In this document: positions 21,995-30,770 of the stretch, in pieces
Numbering within the stretch: the stretch's first letter is position 1
How the letters are laid out: each line of letters starts with the position of its first letter
From: Candidatus Aminicenantota bacterium
GTDB taxonomy: Bacteria; Acidobacteriota; Aminicenantia; Aminicenantales; Aminicenantaceae
Direction of reading: 5' to 3'
Length of the DNA: 33,866 bases
Assembly (NCBI GenBank): GCA_016783445.1
Contig: JADHWO010000023.1
Coordinates: 1 to 33,866, forward strand
The notes under the pieces: generated by a model
The model's database searches: none
What the model was told of the DNA's origin: nothing
Seen by the model: only the letters and a program-made list of their open reading frames with translations
Made by a program: the position numbers and the translations under genes

Positions 21995-23197
21995 ATGGAT
22001 TGGGAAAGAATTGTACAAGAGCTAAGTTTTAAAACCTCTTCTAAAATTGTCCTTCTAGTCCTGGATGGATTAGGCGGACTGCCTGTCCAAGGGAAAACAG
22101 AGCTCGAAGCAGCTCAAACCCCGAATCTCGACCGCCTAGCCGCAAAAAGCGCCTGCGGCCTGACCGACCCGGTTTTTATGGGCATCACGCCGGGAAGTGG
22201 CCCGGCTCACCTTGCTCTCTTTGGTTACGATCCCACAAAATATATCCTTGGCCGGGGAATTCTGGAAGCTCTCGGATCTGGTGTCGAAGTCGGGAAAAAT
22301 GATCTGGTGGCCAGAGGAAATTTTGCAACTCTGAAGGACGGACTTATAATTGACCGCAGGGCAGGGAGAATCCCCACCAGCGAGAATAAAAAACTGTGCC
22401 AAAGACTCAACAACTCTCTTAAGAGCATTGAGGGGACAAAAATTGCCCTTTTCCCAGGGAAAGAACACCGCTTCGTGGCTAAATTCACTGGAGAAGGGCT
22501 CTCGGAGGCCCTTTCCGATGCAGACCCTCAAAAAGAAAACAACCCCAGAGTCCCTGTCCGGGCCCTTTCCCAGGATGCATCAAAAACCGCTCTGATCGTG
22601 AACCGTTTTCTCGATGAGGTGACAGACCTCTTGAAAAGTACCCCTAAAACCAATACCGTCCTTTTAAGAGGGTTTTCCCATTACCCTTCTCTCTCCACCT
22701 TGAGAGAACTTTATAAATTAAAGCCTGCAGCCATAGCGAATTATCCGATGTATAAAGGATTGGCCAAGCTTGTTGGAATGGAAATCCTGGAGACCGGTGA
22801 AAACTTATCTGCTATTTTTGAAACAGCAGAAAAATACTACAAAGACTATGATTTTTTCTATGTCCATGTAAAAAAAACAGATTCGGCAGGTGAAGACGGA
22901 GATTTTGAGGCAAAAAAAGACGCTATTGAAGAAGCAGACAGTTATATTCCTCGTTTAGTTGCTCTGCAGCCTGATGTCCTTGTTGTATCTTCTGATCACT
23001 CCACTCCTTCTCTCTTAAAAACTCACTCCTGGCACCCCAATCCATTCCTCCTATACTCAAAAACTTCTTTTCCTGATAATGTTACTCGCTTCTCCGAAAA
23101 GGAATGTTGTTTTGGCTACCTGGGGCGATTTCAAGCCATGCATGCCATGCCATTGATGCTGGCTCATGCCGGAAAATTAAAAAAATTTGGAGCTTAA
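21995..23197 (+). CDS. apgM: cofactor-independent phosphoglycerate mutase, archaeal (ApgM) type
   Basis: The 400-residue enzyme interconverts 3- and 2-phosphoglycerate in glycolysis. It is an alkaline-phosphatase-superfamily member. Metal and serine motifs are LVLDGLGGLP (21-30, Asp24), TPGSGPAHLALFGYDP (65-80, Ser68 the likely phospho-serine) and SSDHSTPS late in the protein, followed by HSWHPNP. ILGRGILEALG (84-94) is typical of the archaeal branch rather than the GpmI of E. coli and Bacillus. A TTG two codons upstream is possible, but the promoter position and lack of a ribosome binding site favour the ATG. Its stop lies inside a hairpin that may end transcription. Confidence 0.93.
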   Translation: MDWERIVQELSFKTSSKIVLLVLDGLGGLPVQGKTELEAAQTPNLDRLAAKSACGLTDPVFMGITPGSGPAHLALFGYDPTKYILGRGILEALGSGVEVGKNDLVARGNFATLKDGLIIDRRAGRIPTSENKKLCQRLNNSLKSIEGTKIALFPGKEHRFVAKFTGEGLSEALSDADPQKENNPRVPVRALSQDASKTALIVNRFLDEVTDLLKSTPKTNTVLLRGFSHYPSLSTLRELYKLKPAAIANYPMYKGLAKLVGMEILETGENLSAIFETAEKYYKDYDFFYVHVKKTDSAGEDGDFEAKKDAIEEADSYIPRLVALQPDVLVVSSDHSTPSLLKTHSWHPNPFLLYSKTSFPDNVTRFSEKECCFGYLGRFQAMHAMPLMLAHAGKLKKFGA

Positions 23198-23213
23198 AGA
23201 TACTTGCTCCAAA
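23186..23213 (+). terminator. hairpin across the apgM stop, possible terminator
   Basis: TTTGGAGC (23186-23193) pairs perfectly with GCTCCAAA (23206-23213) around a 12-base loop that includes part of the stop codon. Only a short T-rich stretch follows, so termination may be weak. Confidence 0.4.
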
Positions 23214-23299
23214 GTCCTTTCCAAAACTAAACATGGATAGAAAGATAGGATTTGTATTATTATAGGACTAATCTCAAATGAAGAAGCATTCCTAAGGCG

Positions 23300-23328
23300 T
23301 TGACTGCAACCTATCTATATTATAGAAT
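23300..23328 (+). promoter_or_regulatory. promoter of the amidase-DUF362-polyferredoxin operon
   Basis: TTGACT (23300-23305), 17 bases, then TAGAAT (23323-23328). The predicted start near 23335 leaves about nine bases before the ATG at 23344, a very short leader with no Shine-Dalgarno sequence. Confidence 0.45.
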
Positions 23329-23343
23329 TAATAAGATTTATTG

Positions 23344-24495
23344 ATGAATAGAAAAAAGACAACCTGGCTGTGGATAACCTTTCTGTCCCTTTTCTTTTCC
23401 CTCCCATCTCCTGCTCATCCTGGCTCAAGAGTGGAGATCCACACCCTTCGTTACCATACGCATCCCTCTTTTACCAGGGTTGTTGTTGAAATCGGGAAAT
23501 TAAGAGAATACATCTTTAACGAGCTCAAATCTCCTGACCGGATTTATGTCGATATATACCAGGCTAAGCTGAATCCCATTTTACATGGAAAAACATACAT
23601 CATTAACAACGACTATCTCAGTAAGATCCGGATCGCCCAAAAAGCACTTTCCACTGTCCGCGTAGTTGTTGATCTTGACTTAAATAAAGCCTACTATCGA
23701 GTCTGGCACCTCCCTGACCCTTTCAGGATTATTATCGATGTCTATCCGTCAAAATTACCTAAGCCTTCTTTACCTGCCAAACAAAAATTAAGTATGATTC
23801 GCCAATTAGGCTTAGGAATTGGAAAAGTTGTCCTTGATCCAGGCCACGGTGGAAAAGATCCGGGCTGTATTGGAAAAAAGGGACTCCAGGAGAAAAAAGT
23901 GGTCCTCGATGTCTGCAACCGTTTAAAAACACTTTTGGAGAAAGAAAACTTAGAAGTCATAATGACCAGAGAAACAGATGTCTCTCTCCGGCCAGAAATC
24001 CGAACCGTGATTGCCAACCAGAAACAGGCAGATCTTTTTATTTCTATTCATGCCAACGCCAGCCGCAACAGGAAGCTTTCCGGCGTAGAAACATTTTATC
24101 TAAATTTCAGCCAGGACCCCTCAGTCATCGAGACAGCCGCCCGGGAAAACGCAACCTCTGCAAAAAACATCGGGGAAATGAAAGGGATAATCAAGAAAAT
24201 CGTCCAAAACAGTAAGATTGATGAATCACAAGAACTTGCTCAAGTTATTCAAAAAAGCCTGGTAAAGAGTCTCTCACAAAAATATAAAAATGTAAGAAAC
24301 CTGGGTGTCAAGGCCGGTCCTTTTTGGGTACTTATTGGCGGGGAAATGCCTTCTGTTCTTGTTGAAATCTCTTTCCTGAGCAATCCCACAGAAGAATCAA
24401 GACTGAACAGCGCTTTATATCTCCAGCGTGTTGCCCAGGGTATCTATGAAGGCATAATTGCCTATAAAAGCTCATTAGAGAAAGGAATTGAGTAA
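23344..24495 (+). CDS. N-acetylmuramoyl-L-alanine amidase (AMIN + Amidase_3)
   Basis: The 383-residue exported enzyme cuts the bond between MurNAc and the peptide stem of peptidoglycan, as in cell separation. A Sec signal peptide (1-26, MNRKKTTWLWITFLSLFF...AHP) is followed by an AMIN targeting domain (about 28-135) and a zinc amidase domain from KVVLDPGHGG (161-170). Zinc/catalytic residues are His168, Glu183 (LQEK), His236 (SIHAN) and Glu341 (VLVEISFLSNP). The domain order is that of AmiC. The codon before the ATG is TTG, a less likely start. The stop TAA shares its last base with the ATG of the next gene, so they are coupled. Confidence 0.93.
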   Translation: MNRKKTTWLWITFLSLFFSLPSPAHPGSRVEIHTLRYHTHPSFTRVVVEIGKLREYIFNELKSPDRIYVDIYQAKLNPILHGKTYIINNDYLSKIRIAQKALSTVRVVVDLDLNKAYYRVWHLPDPFRIIIDVYPSKLPKPSLPAKQKLSMIRQLGLGIGKVVLDPGHGGKDPGCIGKKGLQEKKVVLDVCNRLKTLLEKENLEVIMTRETDVSLRPEIRTVIANQKQADLFISIHANASRNRKLSGVETFYLNFSQDPSVIETAARENATSAKNIGEMKGIIKKIVQNSKIDESQELAQVIQKSLVKSLSQKYKNVRNLGVKAGPFWVLIGGEMPSVLVEISFLSNPTEESRLNSALYLQRVAQGIYEGIIAYKSSLEKGIE

Positions 24496-25382
24496 TGGAT
24501 AGAAGGGACTTTATCAAGGATATAGCTGTAGGAGGCCTTCTTCTGAAGTTTCATCCAACACTTCTGGCTCAAAAGAAAAATTTGCCGGATCTAGCCTGGA
24601 TTCAAGGCGACTCCCCGGCTCTGATAACAAAAAAAGCCATCTCTACCCTTGGAGGCATGAAACGATTTGTTTCAAGGGGTGATATTGTGGTTGTTAAGCC
24701 AAATATCGGCTGGGACAGAACTCCAAAGCTGGCAGCCTGTACTAATCCCGAGGTCGTCAAAACTCTAGTCGAGTTATGCCTGGATGCAGGCGCAAAAGAA
24801 GTCAAGGTTTTGGATAATCCCTGTAATCCCGCCAAAAGAACCTACGCCCGCTCTGGTATTGCTGCAGCCGCTAAAGAAGCAGGAGCAAAGGTTCTCTTCC
24901 CCAATCCACACCGGCTTAAAAAGATGGCTCTTCAGGGAGAATGGCTTAAAGAATGGAAAGTTTATACGGATTTTACCGAGGCTGACAAAATCATAAACGT
25001 ACCTATTGCCAAAACCCACAGCCTGTCAAGACTAACCATGGGCATGAAAAATTGGCTGGGAGCACTGGGAGGAAACCGTAATCAACTCCACCAAAAGCTT
25101 GACCAGGCTATGATCGACCTTGCTGCCTTTTTTAAGCCCTGTCTTACTGTTTTGGACGGCTACCGAATTCTAATTCGGAACGGTCCTCAAGGAGGCCGGC
25201 TGTCCGATGTAAAACTTCATAAAACTCTTGTTGCAGGTGTTGATTATGTGGCTGTTGATGCAGCAGGCGCCACTTTTTTTGATATAAAGCCTCAAGAGCT
25301 GCCTTACCTCCAAATAAGCCATCAAAAAGGACATGGAGAAATTTACCTCGAGAAGTTAATAATTGAAAAAAGAACGCTCTAA
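24495..25382 (+). CDS. Tat-exported DUF362 family protein
   Basis: The 295-residue protein starts with a twin-arginine signal, DRRDFIKDIAVGGLLLKF, so it should be folded (perhaps with a cofactor) before export. The body has the DUF362 pattern: VVKPNIGWDR near 61-70, LDAGAKEVKVLDNPCN near 96-111, KIINVPIAKTHS near 166-177 and MGMKNWLGALGG near 183-194. The family's function is not established; members sit beside ferredoxins. No ferredoxin motif is in this protein, but the next gene is a polyferredoxin that overlaps it by 20 bases, so they probably work together outside the inner membrane. Confidence 0.88.
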   Translation: MDRRDFIKDIAVGGLLLKFHPTLLAQKKNLPDLAWIQGDSPALITKKAISTLGGMKRFVSRGDIVVVKPNIGWDRTPKLAACTNPEVVKTLVELCLDAGAKEVKVLDNPCNPAKRTYARSGIAAAAKEAGAKVLFPNPHRLKKMALQGEWLKEWKVYTDFTEADKIINVPIAKTHSLSRLTMGMKNWLGALGGNRNQLHQKLDQAMIDLAAFFKPCLTVLDGYRILIRNGPQGGRLSDVKLHKTLVAGVDYVAVDAAGATFFDIKPQELPYLQISHQKGHGEIYLEKLIIEKRTL

Positions 25383-26958
25383 AAAATACAGAATTATCCA
25401 GGCACTACGGATCCTCAGCCAGACAATCTTCTTTATCCTCTTTTTCTATCTCTTGTTGGTGACGCATTTTCCTGGGGAAGATTATATCAGGCAAGTTGAG
25501 ATCTTCTTTCACTTCAATCCTCTTCTTGCTCTCACGACTTTAATCGCTTCCCGTACTTTTTTTGCCTCCTTTGCTTTTGCCGCCATCACTATTGTGCTGA
25601 CCTTTATTCTGGGTAGGATTGCCTGCGGCTGGGTCTGCCCTTTAGGATCCCTTTTTCAATTTTTTTCTTTTATCTTTAAAAAATCCAAGCTTTTAAAACC
25701 AAAAAAAATCGAAGATAAACGGACAGTCTGGAAATATTATCTCCTTGTGTTTATTCTTGTGGGCACGCTTTTTTCCCTGGATTTAGTGGGAATTTTTGAT
25801 CCTTTCTCCTTACTTTACCGGTCCTTTGCAGTTAGCCTTCTTCCTGCTGTAAAACTGGGTTTTTCTGCCTTTATCAGTTTTCTTTACAAAATAAATATTT
25901 CTTCTTTGGGAGACAGCCTAGTTCAATTCCTGGAGAATTTAGCCATTAATAGCACTTTTCTTCAGGGCTTTTTTATTGGAGCTCTCTTTACCGGCACTGT
26001 GTTACTCAACCTTTCCAGAGAGAGATTCTGGTGCCGCTATCTTTGCCCTTTAGGCGCTATGCTGGGACTTATCTCAAGATGGAATCTTCTCAAGCTTAAG
26101 ATAGATCCTCAAAAATGTATCGAATGTAATCTCTGTACTATTCACTGCCAGACACAGGCTGACCCTTTTCCTATAGAGGACTGGAAAATTTCCGAATGCG
26201 TATATTGTTTCACATGCAGCTCAATTTGTCCCACCAGTGCCATAGGCTTCCCCTTAAAATTAACTCCGGAAGAAATCCCCCAAGTTGACCTCTCAAGAAG
26301 AAAGCTTATCTTTACCTCGCTTTTAGGTATCTTTGCTGTTCCTTTTTTCCGTCTTTCCCCTTCGACAGCGCGCGCTTCTCCAAAACTGATCCGGCCTCCA
26401 GGAGCTATCTCTGAAGAAAAGTTTCTTCAAAAATGTGTTAAATGTTGTGAATGTATGAAGGTCTGTCCAACAAATGCCCTTCAGCCAGCTCTAACTGAAG
26501 CTGGGCCGGAAGGGATCTGGACTCCCATGCTTGTCCCAACAATTGGCTACTGCGAATATTACTGCTCACTCTGCTCCCAAGTTTGCCCAACTGGAGCCAT
26601 ACAAGAACTCACGGTTGAAGAAAAATTAAATGTTAAAATTGGCCTGGCATGGGTTGACAAAAACAGGTGCATCCCTTATGACTTGGGCACTCCCTGTATT
26701 GTCTGCGAGGAACACTGCCCTACCTCTCCAAAAGCCATTAAATTGGTGAAAACTGCAGTTAAGCTCCCCGACGGAACAATAAAAACCCCCGTGGCGCCAG
26801 TCATTGACACAGAGCTCTGTATTGGCTGCGGGATTTGTGAAAATAAGTGTCCGGTTGTGGATAAACCTGCAATTTATGTGACGAGTGTTGGAGAAAGCCG
26901 CTCAGAAAAAAACCAGCTTCTCCTCGACCTCATCAAGGAAGATTCAGGTATCTATTAA
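25363..26958 (+). CDS. NapH/NapG-like membrane polyferredoxin fusion with internal Tat motif
   Basis: The 531-residue protein starts at TTG with GAGAAG seven bases upstream. Residues 1-240 form a NapH-like membrane part with several transmembrane helices and the CGWVCP (88-93) and CRYLCP (224-229) motifs. Two 4Fe-4S motifs follow (Cys252/255/258/262 and 279/282/285/289). A twin-arginine motif SRRKLIF (311-317) with a hydrophobic stretch (318-330) then leads into a NapG-like domain with four more clusters (Cys358/361/364/368, 397/401/404/408, 436/445/448/452, 486/489/492/496). It should pass electrons between the quinone pool and a partner outside the membrane. No nitrate reductase is nearby, so the acceptor is unknown. 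Confidence 0.9.
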   Translation: MKKERSKKYRIIQALRILSQTIFFILFFYLLLVTHFPGEDYIRQVEIFFHFNPLLALTTLIASRTFFASFAFAAITIVLTFILGRIACGWVCPLGSLFQFFSFIFKKSKLLKPKKIEDKRTVWKYYLLVFILVGTLFSLDLVGIFDPFSLLYRSFAVSLLPAVKLGFSAFISFLYKINISSLGDSLVQFLENLAINSTFLQGFFIGALFTGTVLLNLSRERFWCRYLCPLGAMLGLISRWNLLKLKIDPQKCIECNLCTIHCQTQADPFPIEDWKISECVYCFTCSSICPTSAIGFPLKLTPEEIPQVDLSRRKLIFTSLLGIFAVPFFRLSPSTARASPKLIRPPGAISEEKFLQKCVKCCECMKVCPTNALQPALTEAGPEGIWTPMLVPTIGYCEYYCSLCSQVCPTGAIQELTVEEKLNVKIGLAWVDKNRCIPYDLGTPCIVCEEHCPTSPKAIKLVKTAVKLPDGTIKTPVAPVIDTELCIGCGICENKCPVVDKPAIYVTSVGESRSEKNQLLLDLIKEDSGIY

Positions 26959-26965
26959 GCTCTAA

Positions 26966-27382
26966 CTATGAAGTGATCTGGAACTTGATGGTCTCCAGAA
27001 TCTCACCATCGGGGCCTATCACATCTACATGCCAGTCTCCCAATTCATGAGCCTGAATTATCTTTGTGGTCCAGGTTCTCCAGCTGGCAGACTCAACAGT
27101 AAGGTTTATCCGTGCCCTCTCAGTTTCTCCGAAATACCAGACATGAGTTATTTCAATAGACTCCTGAGCACCAACAATCTTTGTGTAGCAGAAAAGATTG
27201 CCTACTGCAGCATTAAAAGTATCCCCGGGATCAACAGGCTCCCGATCAACAACATCCAGGCAGATAATTCCTACCTCCACTTCTATGGTTGCAGCCTCCT
27301 GTGCTTTAATCGCCACCGCGTTGTACAGAGAAAATGTCATCAGCAAAACTAACACAAAAAGAGCGGAAATTATTTTTTTCAT
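26966..27382 (-). CDS. secreted DUF2914-domain protein
   Basis: The 138-residue product has a Sec signal peptide (MKKIISALFVLVLLMTF..., cut near residue 28). One beta-rich domain follows, with the DUF2914 pattern: DREPVDPGDTF, LFCYTKIVGA, ITHVWYFGE, SWRTWTTKII and GDWHVDVIGPDG. The domain's function is not known; stand-alone versions are usually exported. AAGGAGGG lies about six bases upstream of the ATG, one of the best ribosome binding sites in the window. It stands alone, convergent with the polyferredoxin gene (seven bases between stops). Confidence 0.85.
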   Translation of the reverse strand: MKKIISALFVLVLLMTFSLYNAVAIKAQEAATIEVEVGIICLDVVDREPVDPGDTFNAAVGNLFCYTKIVGAQESIEITHVWYFGETERARINLTVESASWRTWTTKIIQAHELGDWHVDVIGPDGEILETIKFQITS

Positions 27383-27485
27383 AATGACCCTCCTTCCCCA
27401 TAAAATACCAAGGGTTTATTCTTTGTTTTAAATGTGGATACACTTTAGCATAAAAGACATAAGCAAACAAGAGGGTCCTTTTTTC

Positions 27486-28463
27486 TTATTCGGAGAGAAC
27501 CTTTTTTAATTCCTCTTTTAGTGGAGGGATAACTTGAAAAAGATCTCCTACAATACCAAAATCAGCAACTTTAAAAATTGAAGCATCAGGATCTTTGTTA
27601 ACTGCCACGATGTACTTTGAGGAAGACATCCCTGCTAAATGCTGAATGGCTCCTGAAATCCCAAAAGCCATATACAGGTTAGGAGAAATGGTTTTGCCGG
27701 TCTGGCCTACCTGATGTTGATGGTCTATCCAACCTGCATCTACTGCTGAACGAGAAGCTCCTACTGCTGATTGAGGAAGAAGAGAAGTAAGTTCTCTTAT
27801 CAAATCGAAATTTTCTGATCCTTTTATTCCTCTTCCTCCTGAAATAACTATTTCAGCTTCAGTCACATCAAGTTCTGCCCCTTCCTCCTTTAAAATCTCC
27901 TCCACTTGAGCCTTGACTTGGTCTTCAGGAATGACCACTTCTTTCTTTACTACTTCTCCCTCTTTTGACTCAGGCTCGGTAAGAGGGAAAACATTTGGCC
28001 TTAGAGTAGCTATCTGTGGGGAAAATTTAAATTTAACCGTCATAAAAACTTTCCCGGCAAAAATCGGCCGGATGACTTCAAGCTTTCCATCCTTGCAAGC
28101 TGTCCCGGTACAGTCAGAAGCAAGGCTTACTCCCATCTTAGCAGCCAGGCGCGGAGCTAAATCTCTCCCCATAGAGCCCGCAGAGAAAAAGATGATTTCT
28201 GGCTTAATCTCCTCCACCAAAGAATTAAGGGCAAAAGCAAACCCCGCAGTAGAATAACGGCTGAGGAGAGAACTTTCCAGAATATAAACCTTTGAGGCAC
28301 CATAAGGGAAGACTTCTGAAGCAAGCCTCTCCAAATTGTGGCCAACAAGAACAGCATGAAGTTCAGTGTTTAAGTCTTCCGCTCTTCTTTTCCCCTCTGA
28401 AACCGCCTCTAAAGATGATTTTTTTACTTTGCCTTCTCTCTCTTCTATAAAAATTAAAATCAT
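27486..28463 (-). CDS. etfA: electron transfer flavoprotein alpha subunit
   Basis: The 325-residue FAD-binding subunit pairs with EtfB to accept electrons from acyl-CoA or similar dehydrogenases. The N-terminal domain (1-185) begins MILIFIEEREGKVKKSS. The C-terminal FAD domain contains GGRGIKG, GASRSAVDAGWIDHQHQVGQTG, the downstream SPNLYMAFGISGAIQH, and NKDPDASIFKVADFGIVGD. Length is typical. GAGGAGA precedes the ATG, and the etfB stop is 14 bases upstream. No acyl-CoA dehydrogenase or ETF-quinone reductase is in the window, so the electron donor is unknown; sequence alone does not show whether it bifurcates. Confidence 0.96.
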   Translation of the reverse strand: MILIFIEEREGKVKKSSLEAVSEGKRRAEDLNTELHAVLVGHNLERLASEVFPYGASKVYILESSLLSRYSTAGFAFALNSLVEEIKPEIIFFSAGSMGRDLAPRLAAKMGVSLASDCTGTACKDGKLEVIRPIFAGKVFMTVKFKFSPQIATLRPNVFPLTEPESKEGEVVKKEVVIPEDQVKAQVEEILKEEGAELDVTEAEIVISGGRGIKGSENFDLIRELTSLLPQSAVGASRSAVDAGWIDHQHQVGQTGKTISPNLYMAFGISGAIQHLAGMSSSKYIVAVNKDPDASIFKVADFGIVGDLFQVIPPLKEELKKVLSE

Positions 28464-28477
28464 TTTTATCTCTCCTC

Positions 28478-29260
28478 TTAGATTATTTTGGCTTCCAGGT
28501 GTAAAAATTCCACTAATTTTTTTGCTGCTTCTTCAGGTTCTTCTTTTATAATCTTTCCTACCTGTCTTTCAGGTGGAGTTTCCATTTTGGCTATCTCCAA
28601 ACCGGAAGCGATGTCTTCCTCTTTCAGCTCTAGGTCTTCAAAAGAAAGGACTGGAATTTCCTTCTTTTTAGCCGCCATTATTCCTTTTAATGTCTCATAA
28701 CGAGGCTCGTTTAATCCTTTCTGAGCGCTAATAACGGATGGCAAAGGAAAAGCTACTTTTTCTATTGCCCCTTCGATCTCTCGGTGAGCTATACCTTGGT
28801 CCCCTTTAATTTCCAGTTTTGTCACCACATTAATCTGGGGCAATCCCAGCAATTCAGCCACCATGGAAGGAATCTGTGCGTTGTCAGCCCCTACAGATTG
28901 TTTTCCAAACAAAAGGAGACTGTAGTCGGAACACTTTTTCTCTACAGCCCGAGCGATTATCTTCGCTATTCTTAGTCCGTCATAGGTTTCAGGAACCTCA
29001 TCCTTCAGTAGAAGCGCTTCATCCGCCCCCATTGCCAGACATTTTTTTAATATTATTGATGATTCCTCAGTACCAACTGTAAGGACCGTAACCTTCCCAC
29101 CGTTAGCTCCTCTTAAGCGAAGGCCCTCCTCTACGGCATACTCATCATAAGGGCTTAAAACAAAATTCAAGCCTTCTTCTTCAATTTTTCCTGTTTCACG
29201 GTTTACCCTTATTTTTGATTCCGTATCAGGAACCCTTTTTACAAAAACTAAGATATTCAA
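28478..29260 (-). CDS. etfB: electron transfer flavoprotein beta subunit
   Basis: The 260-residue partner of EtfA begins MNILVFVKRVPDTESKIRV and contains SPYDEYAVEEGLRLR, GKQSVGADNAQIPSMVAELL and the ETF-beta signature region ISAQKGLNEPRYETLKGIMAAKK. The start codon is TTG at 29260, fixed by GGAGG about six bases upstream. An upstream 21-codon frame ends on a TGA that overlaps this TTG. It lies 217 bases from fabF on the same strand, so it may be read from the fatty-acid operon or from its own promoter in that gap; I cannot see a clear one. Confidence 0.95.
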   Translation of the reverse strand: MNILVFVKRVPDTESKIRVNRETGKIEEEGLNFVLSPYDEYAVEEGLRLRGANGGKVTVLTVGTEESSIILKKCLAMGADEALLLKDEVPETYDGLRIAKIIARAVEKKCSDYSLLLFGKQSVGADNAQIPSMVAELLGLPQINVVTKLEIKGDQGIAHREIEGAIEKVAFPLPSVISAQKGLNEPRYETLKGIMAAKKKEIPVLSFEDLELKEEDIASGLEIAKMETPPERQVGKIIKEEPEEAAKKLVEFLHLEAKII

Positions 29261-29477
29261 TTATTCCTCCTTTCTGTGTCGGCCTTATTTTCTTCAGAAA
29301 ATGTTGAAGCAAGGCGAACCATGTAAGCGAGAAAGGCACTTTTCTCTCTTCTTAAATTCTAATAACCTGAACACTAGATTGAATTATTAGTTATGCTTGA
29401 ACAGGAAACAATTATTACTGTTTTAACCTTCTCACTTCCCTGTTTATTTTAATGTATTTCTTCTCTCGACTCTTAAT

Positions 29478-30752
29478 CTATTCTTCAAACCTTTTAAAAA
29501 GAAGCGTGCCGTTTGTCCCCCCGAATCCAAAAGAATTGCTCAGAGCATAACGAATTTCAGAGGGCCGCGCCTTGTTAGGAACATAATCAAGGTCGCACTC
29601 AGGATCAGGAGTCTCATAATTGATTGTGGGAGCCATAACCTGATTTTTCAGACAGAGGGCCGTGAAGCTAGCCTCTAGTCCACCAGCTGCGCCAAGAAGA
29701 TGACCTGTCATAGATTTTGTCGAATTTATGCCAATCTTGTAAGCATAGTCTCCAAAAACCTTTTTTACAGCAAGTGTTTCGACTTTGTCATTATAAGGAG
29801 TAGAAGTACCATGAGCATTGATATAGTCAATTTCACTGAGGTCAATACCTGCATCTTCTATAGCTCTTTCCATCGTAAGTTTAGCCCCCTCTCCATCAAG
29901 ACTGGGGGCTGTAATATGATAGGCGTCCCCACTCATCCCGTATCCCACGATTTCTGCATAAATTTTAGCTTCCCTTTTAAGAGCTGCCCCTAATTCCTCA
30001 AGAATTACTATTCCAGCTCCTTCTCCGATGATAAATCCATCTCTGTCTGCATCAAAGGGGCGGGAGGCTCTTTCTGGTTCATCATTTCTAACAGAAAGGG
30101 CACGCATGGCACAAAAGCCAGCAACACCGAGTGGCGTTATGGGTGCTTCTGCGCCTCCAGCAATCATGATGTCAGCATCTCCTCTTGCGATAATACGGAA
30201 GGCATCACCAATAGCATGGGTGCCGGTTGAACAGGCTGTTGCCGTTGCTGAATTCGGTCCTCTGGCTTTGTATTTTATGGAAATCTGCCCAGATGCTTCG
30301 TTTATTATGGTCGAGACCAAGAAAAAAGGAGAAACACGGCCTGGCCCCTTCTCGAGCAATTTCTTGTGTGTTTCTTCAATAGAACCAATACCACCGATTC
30401 CTGATCCCACATAAACTCCAACCCTGTCCCCTTCCATGGCAGCAAAATCAATCCCGGAATCCTGGACTGCCAGATGAGCGGCTGCCAAACCATACTGGAT
30501 AAACAGATCCATCTTACGCAGCTCTTTTTTTTCAATAAAATCAAGTGGATCAAAGTCTTTTACCTGGCCTGCGATTTTGCTCGTATATTGAGAGATATCA
30601 AACCTGGAGATAAGGCTTACTCCACTCTTCCCCTGTAAGATGTTCTCCCAGTTCTTCTCAACTCCAACTCCAACAGGAGAAACCAGACCAATTCCAGTAA
30701 GGGCAACCCGCCTTTCAACAACACTTTTTCTGGATTTAGGGGAAATTCCCAT
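29478..30752 (-). CDS. fabF: beta-ketoacyl-ACP synthase II
   Basis: The 424-residue condensing enzyme extends acyl-ACP by two carbons using malonyl-ACP. The catalytic residues are Cys174 (TACSTGTH), His314 ([11 protein letters not shown]) and His351 ([15 protein letters not shown]), with Lys346 nearby. The C-terminal [10 protein letters not shown] is the usual nucleotide-like loop of the family. About 13 extra residues ([13 protein letters not shown]) precede the normal start of the fold (RRVALTGIG); no later start codon is in frame there, so I keep this start. It follows acpP by 18 bases without a strong ribosome binding site. Confidence 0.96.
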   Translation of the reverse strand: MGISPKSRKSVVERRVALTGIGLVSPVGVGVEKNWENILQGKSGVSLISRFDISQYTSKIAGQVKDFDPLDFIEKKELRKMDLFIQYGLAAAHLAVQDSGIDFAAMEGDRVGVYVGSGIGGIGSIEETHKKLLEKGPGRVSPFFLVSTIINEASGQISIKYKARGPNSATATACSTGTHAIGDAFRIIARGDADIMIAGGAEAPITPLGVAGFCAMRALSVRNDEPERASRPFDADRDGFIIGEGAGIVILEELGAALKREAKIYAEIVGYGMSGDAYHITAPSLDGEGAKLTMERAIEDAGIDLSEIDYINAHGTSTPYNDKVETLAVKKVFGDYAYKIGINSTKSMTGHLLGAAGGLEASFTALCLKNQVMAPTINYETPDPECDLDYVPNKARPSEIRYALSNSFGFGGTNGTLLFKRFEE

Positions 30753-30770
30753 CAGGAAACTTTGGGATTC

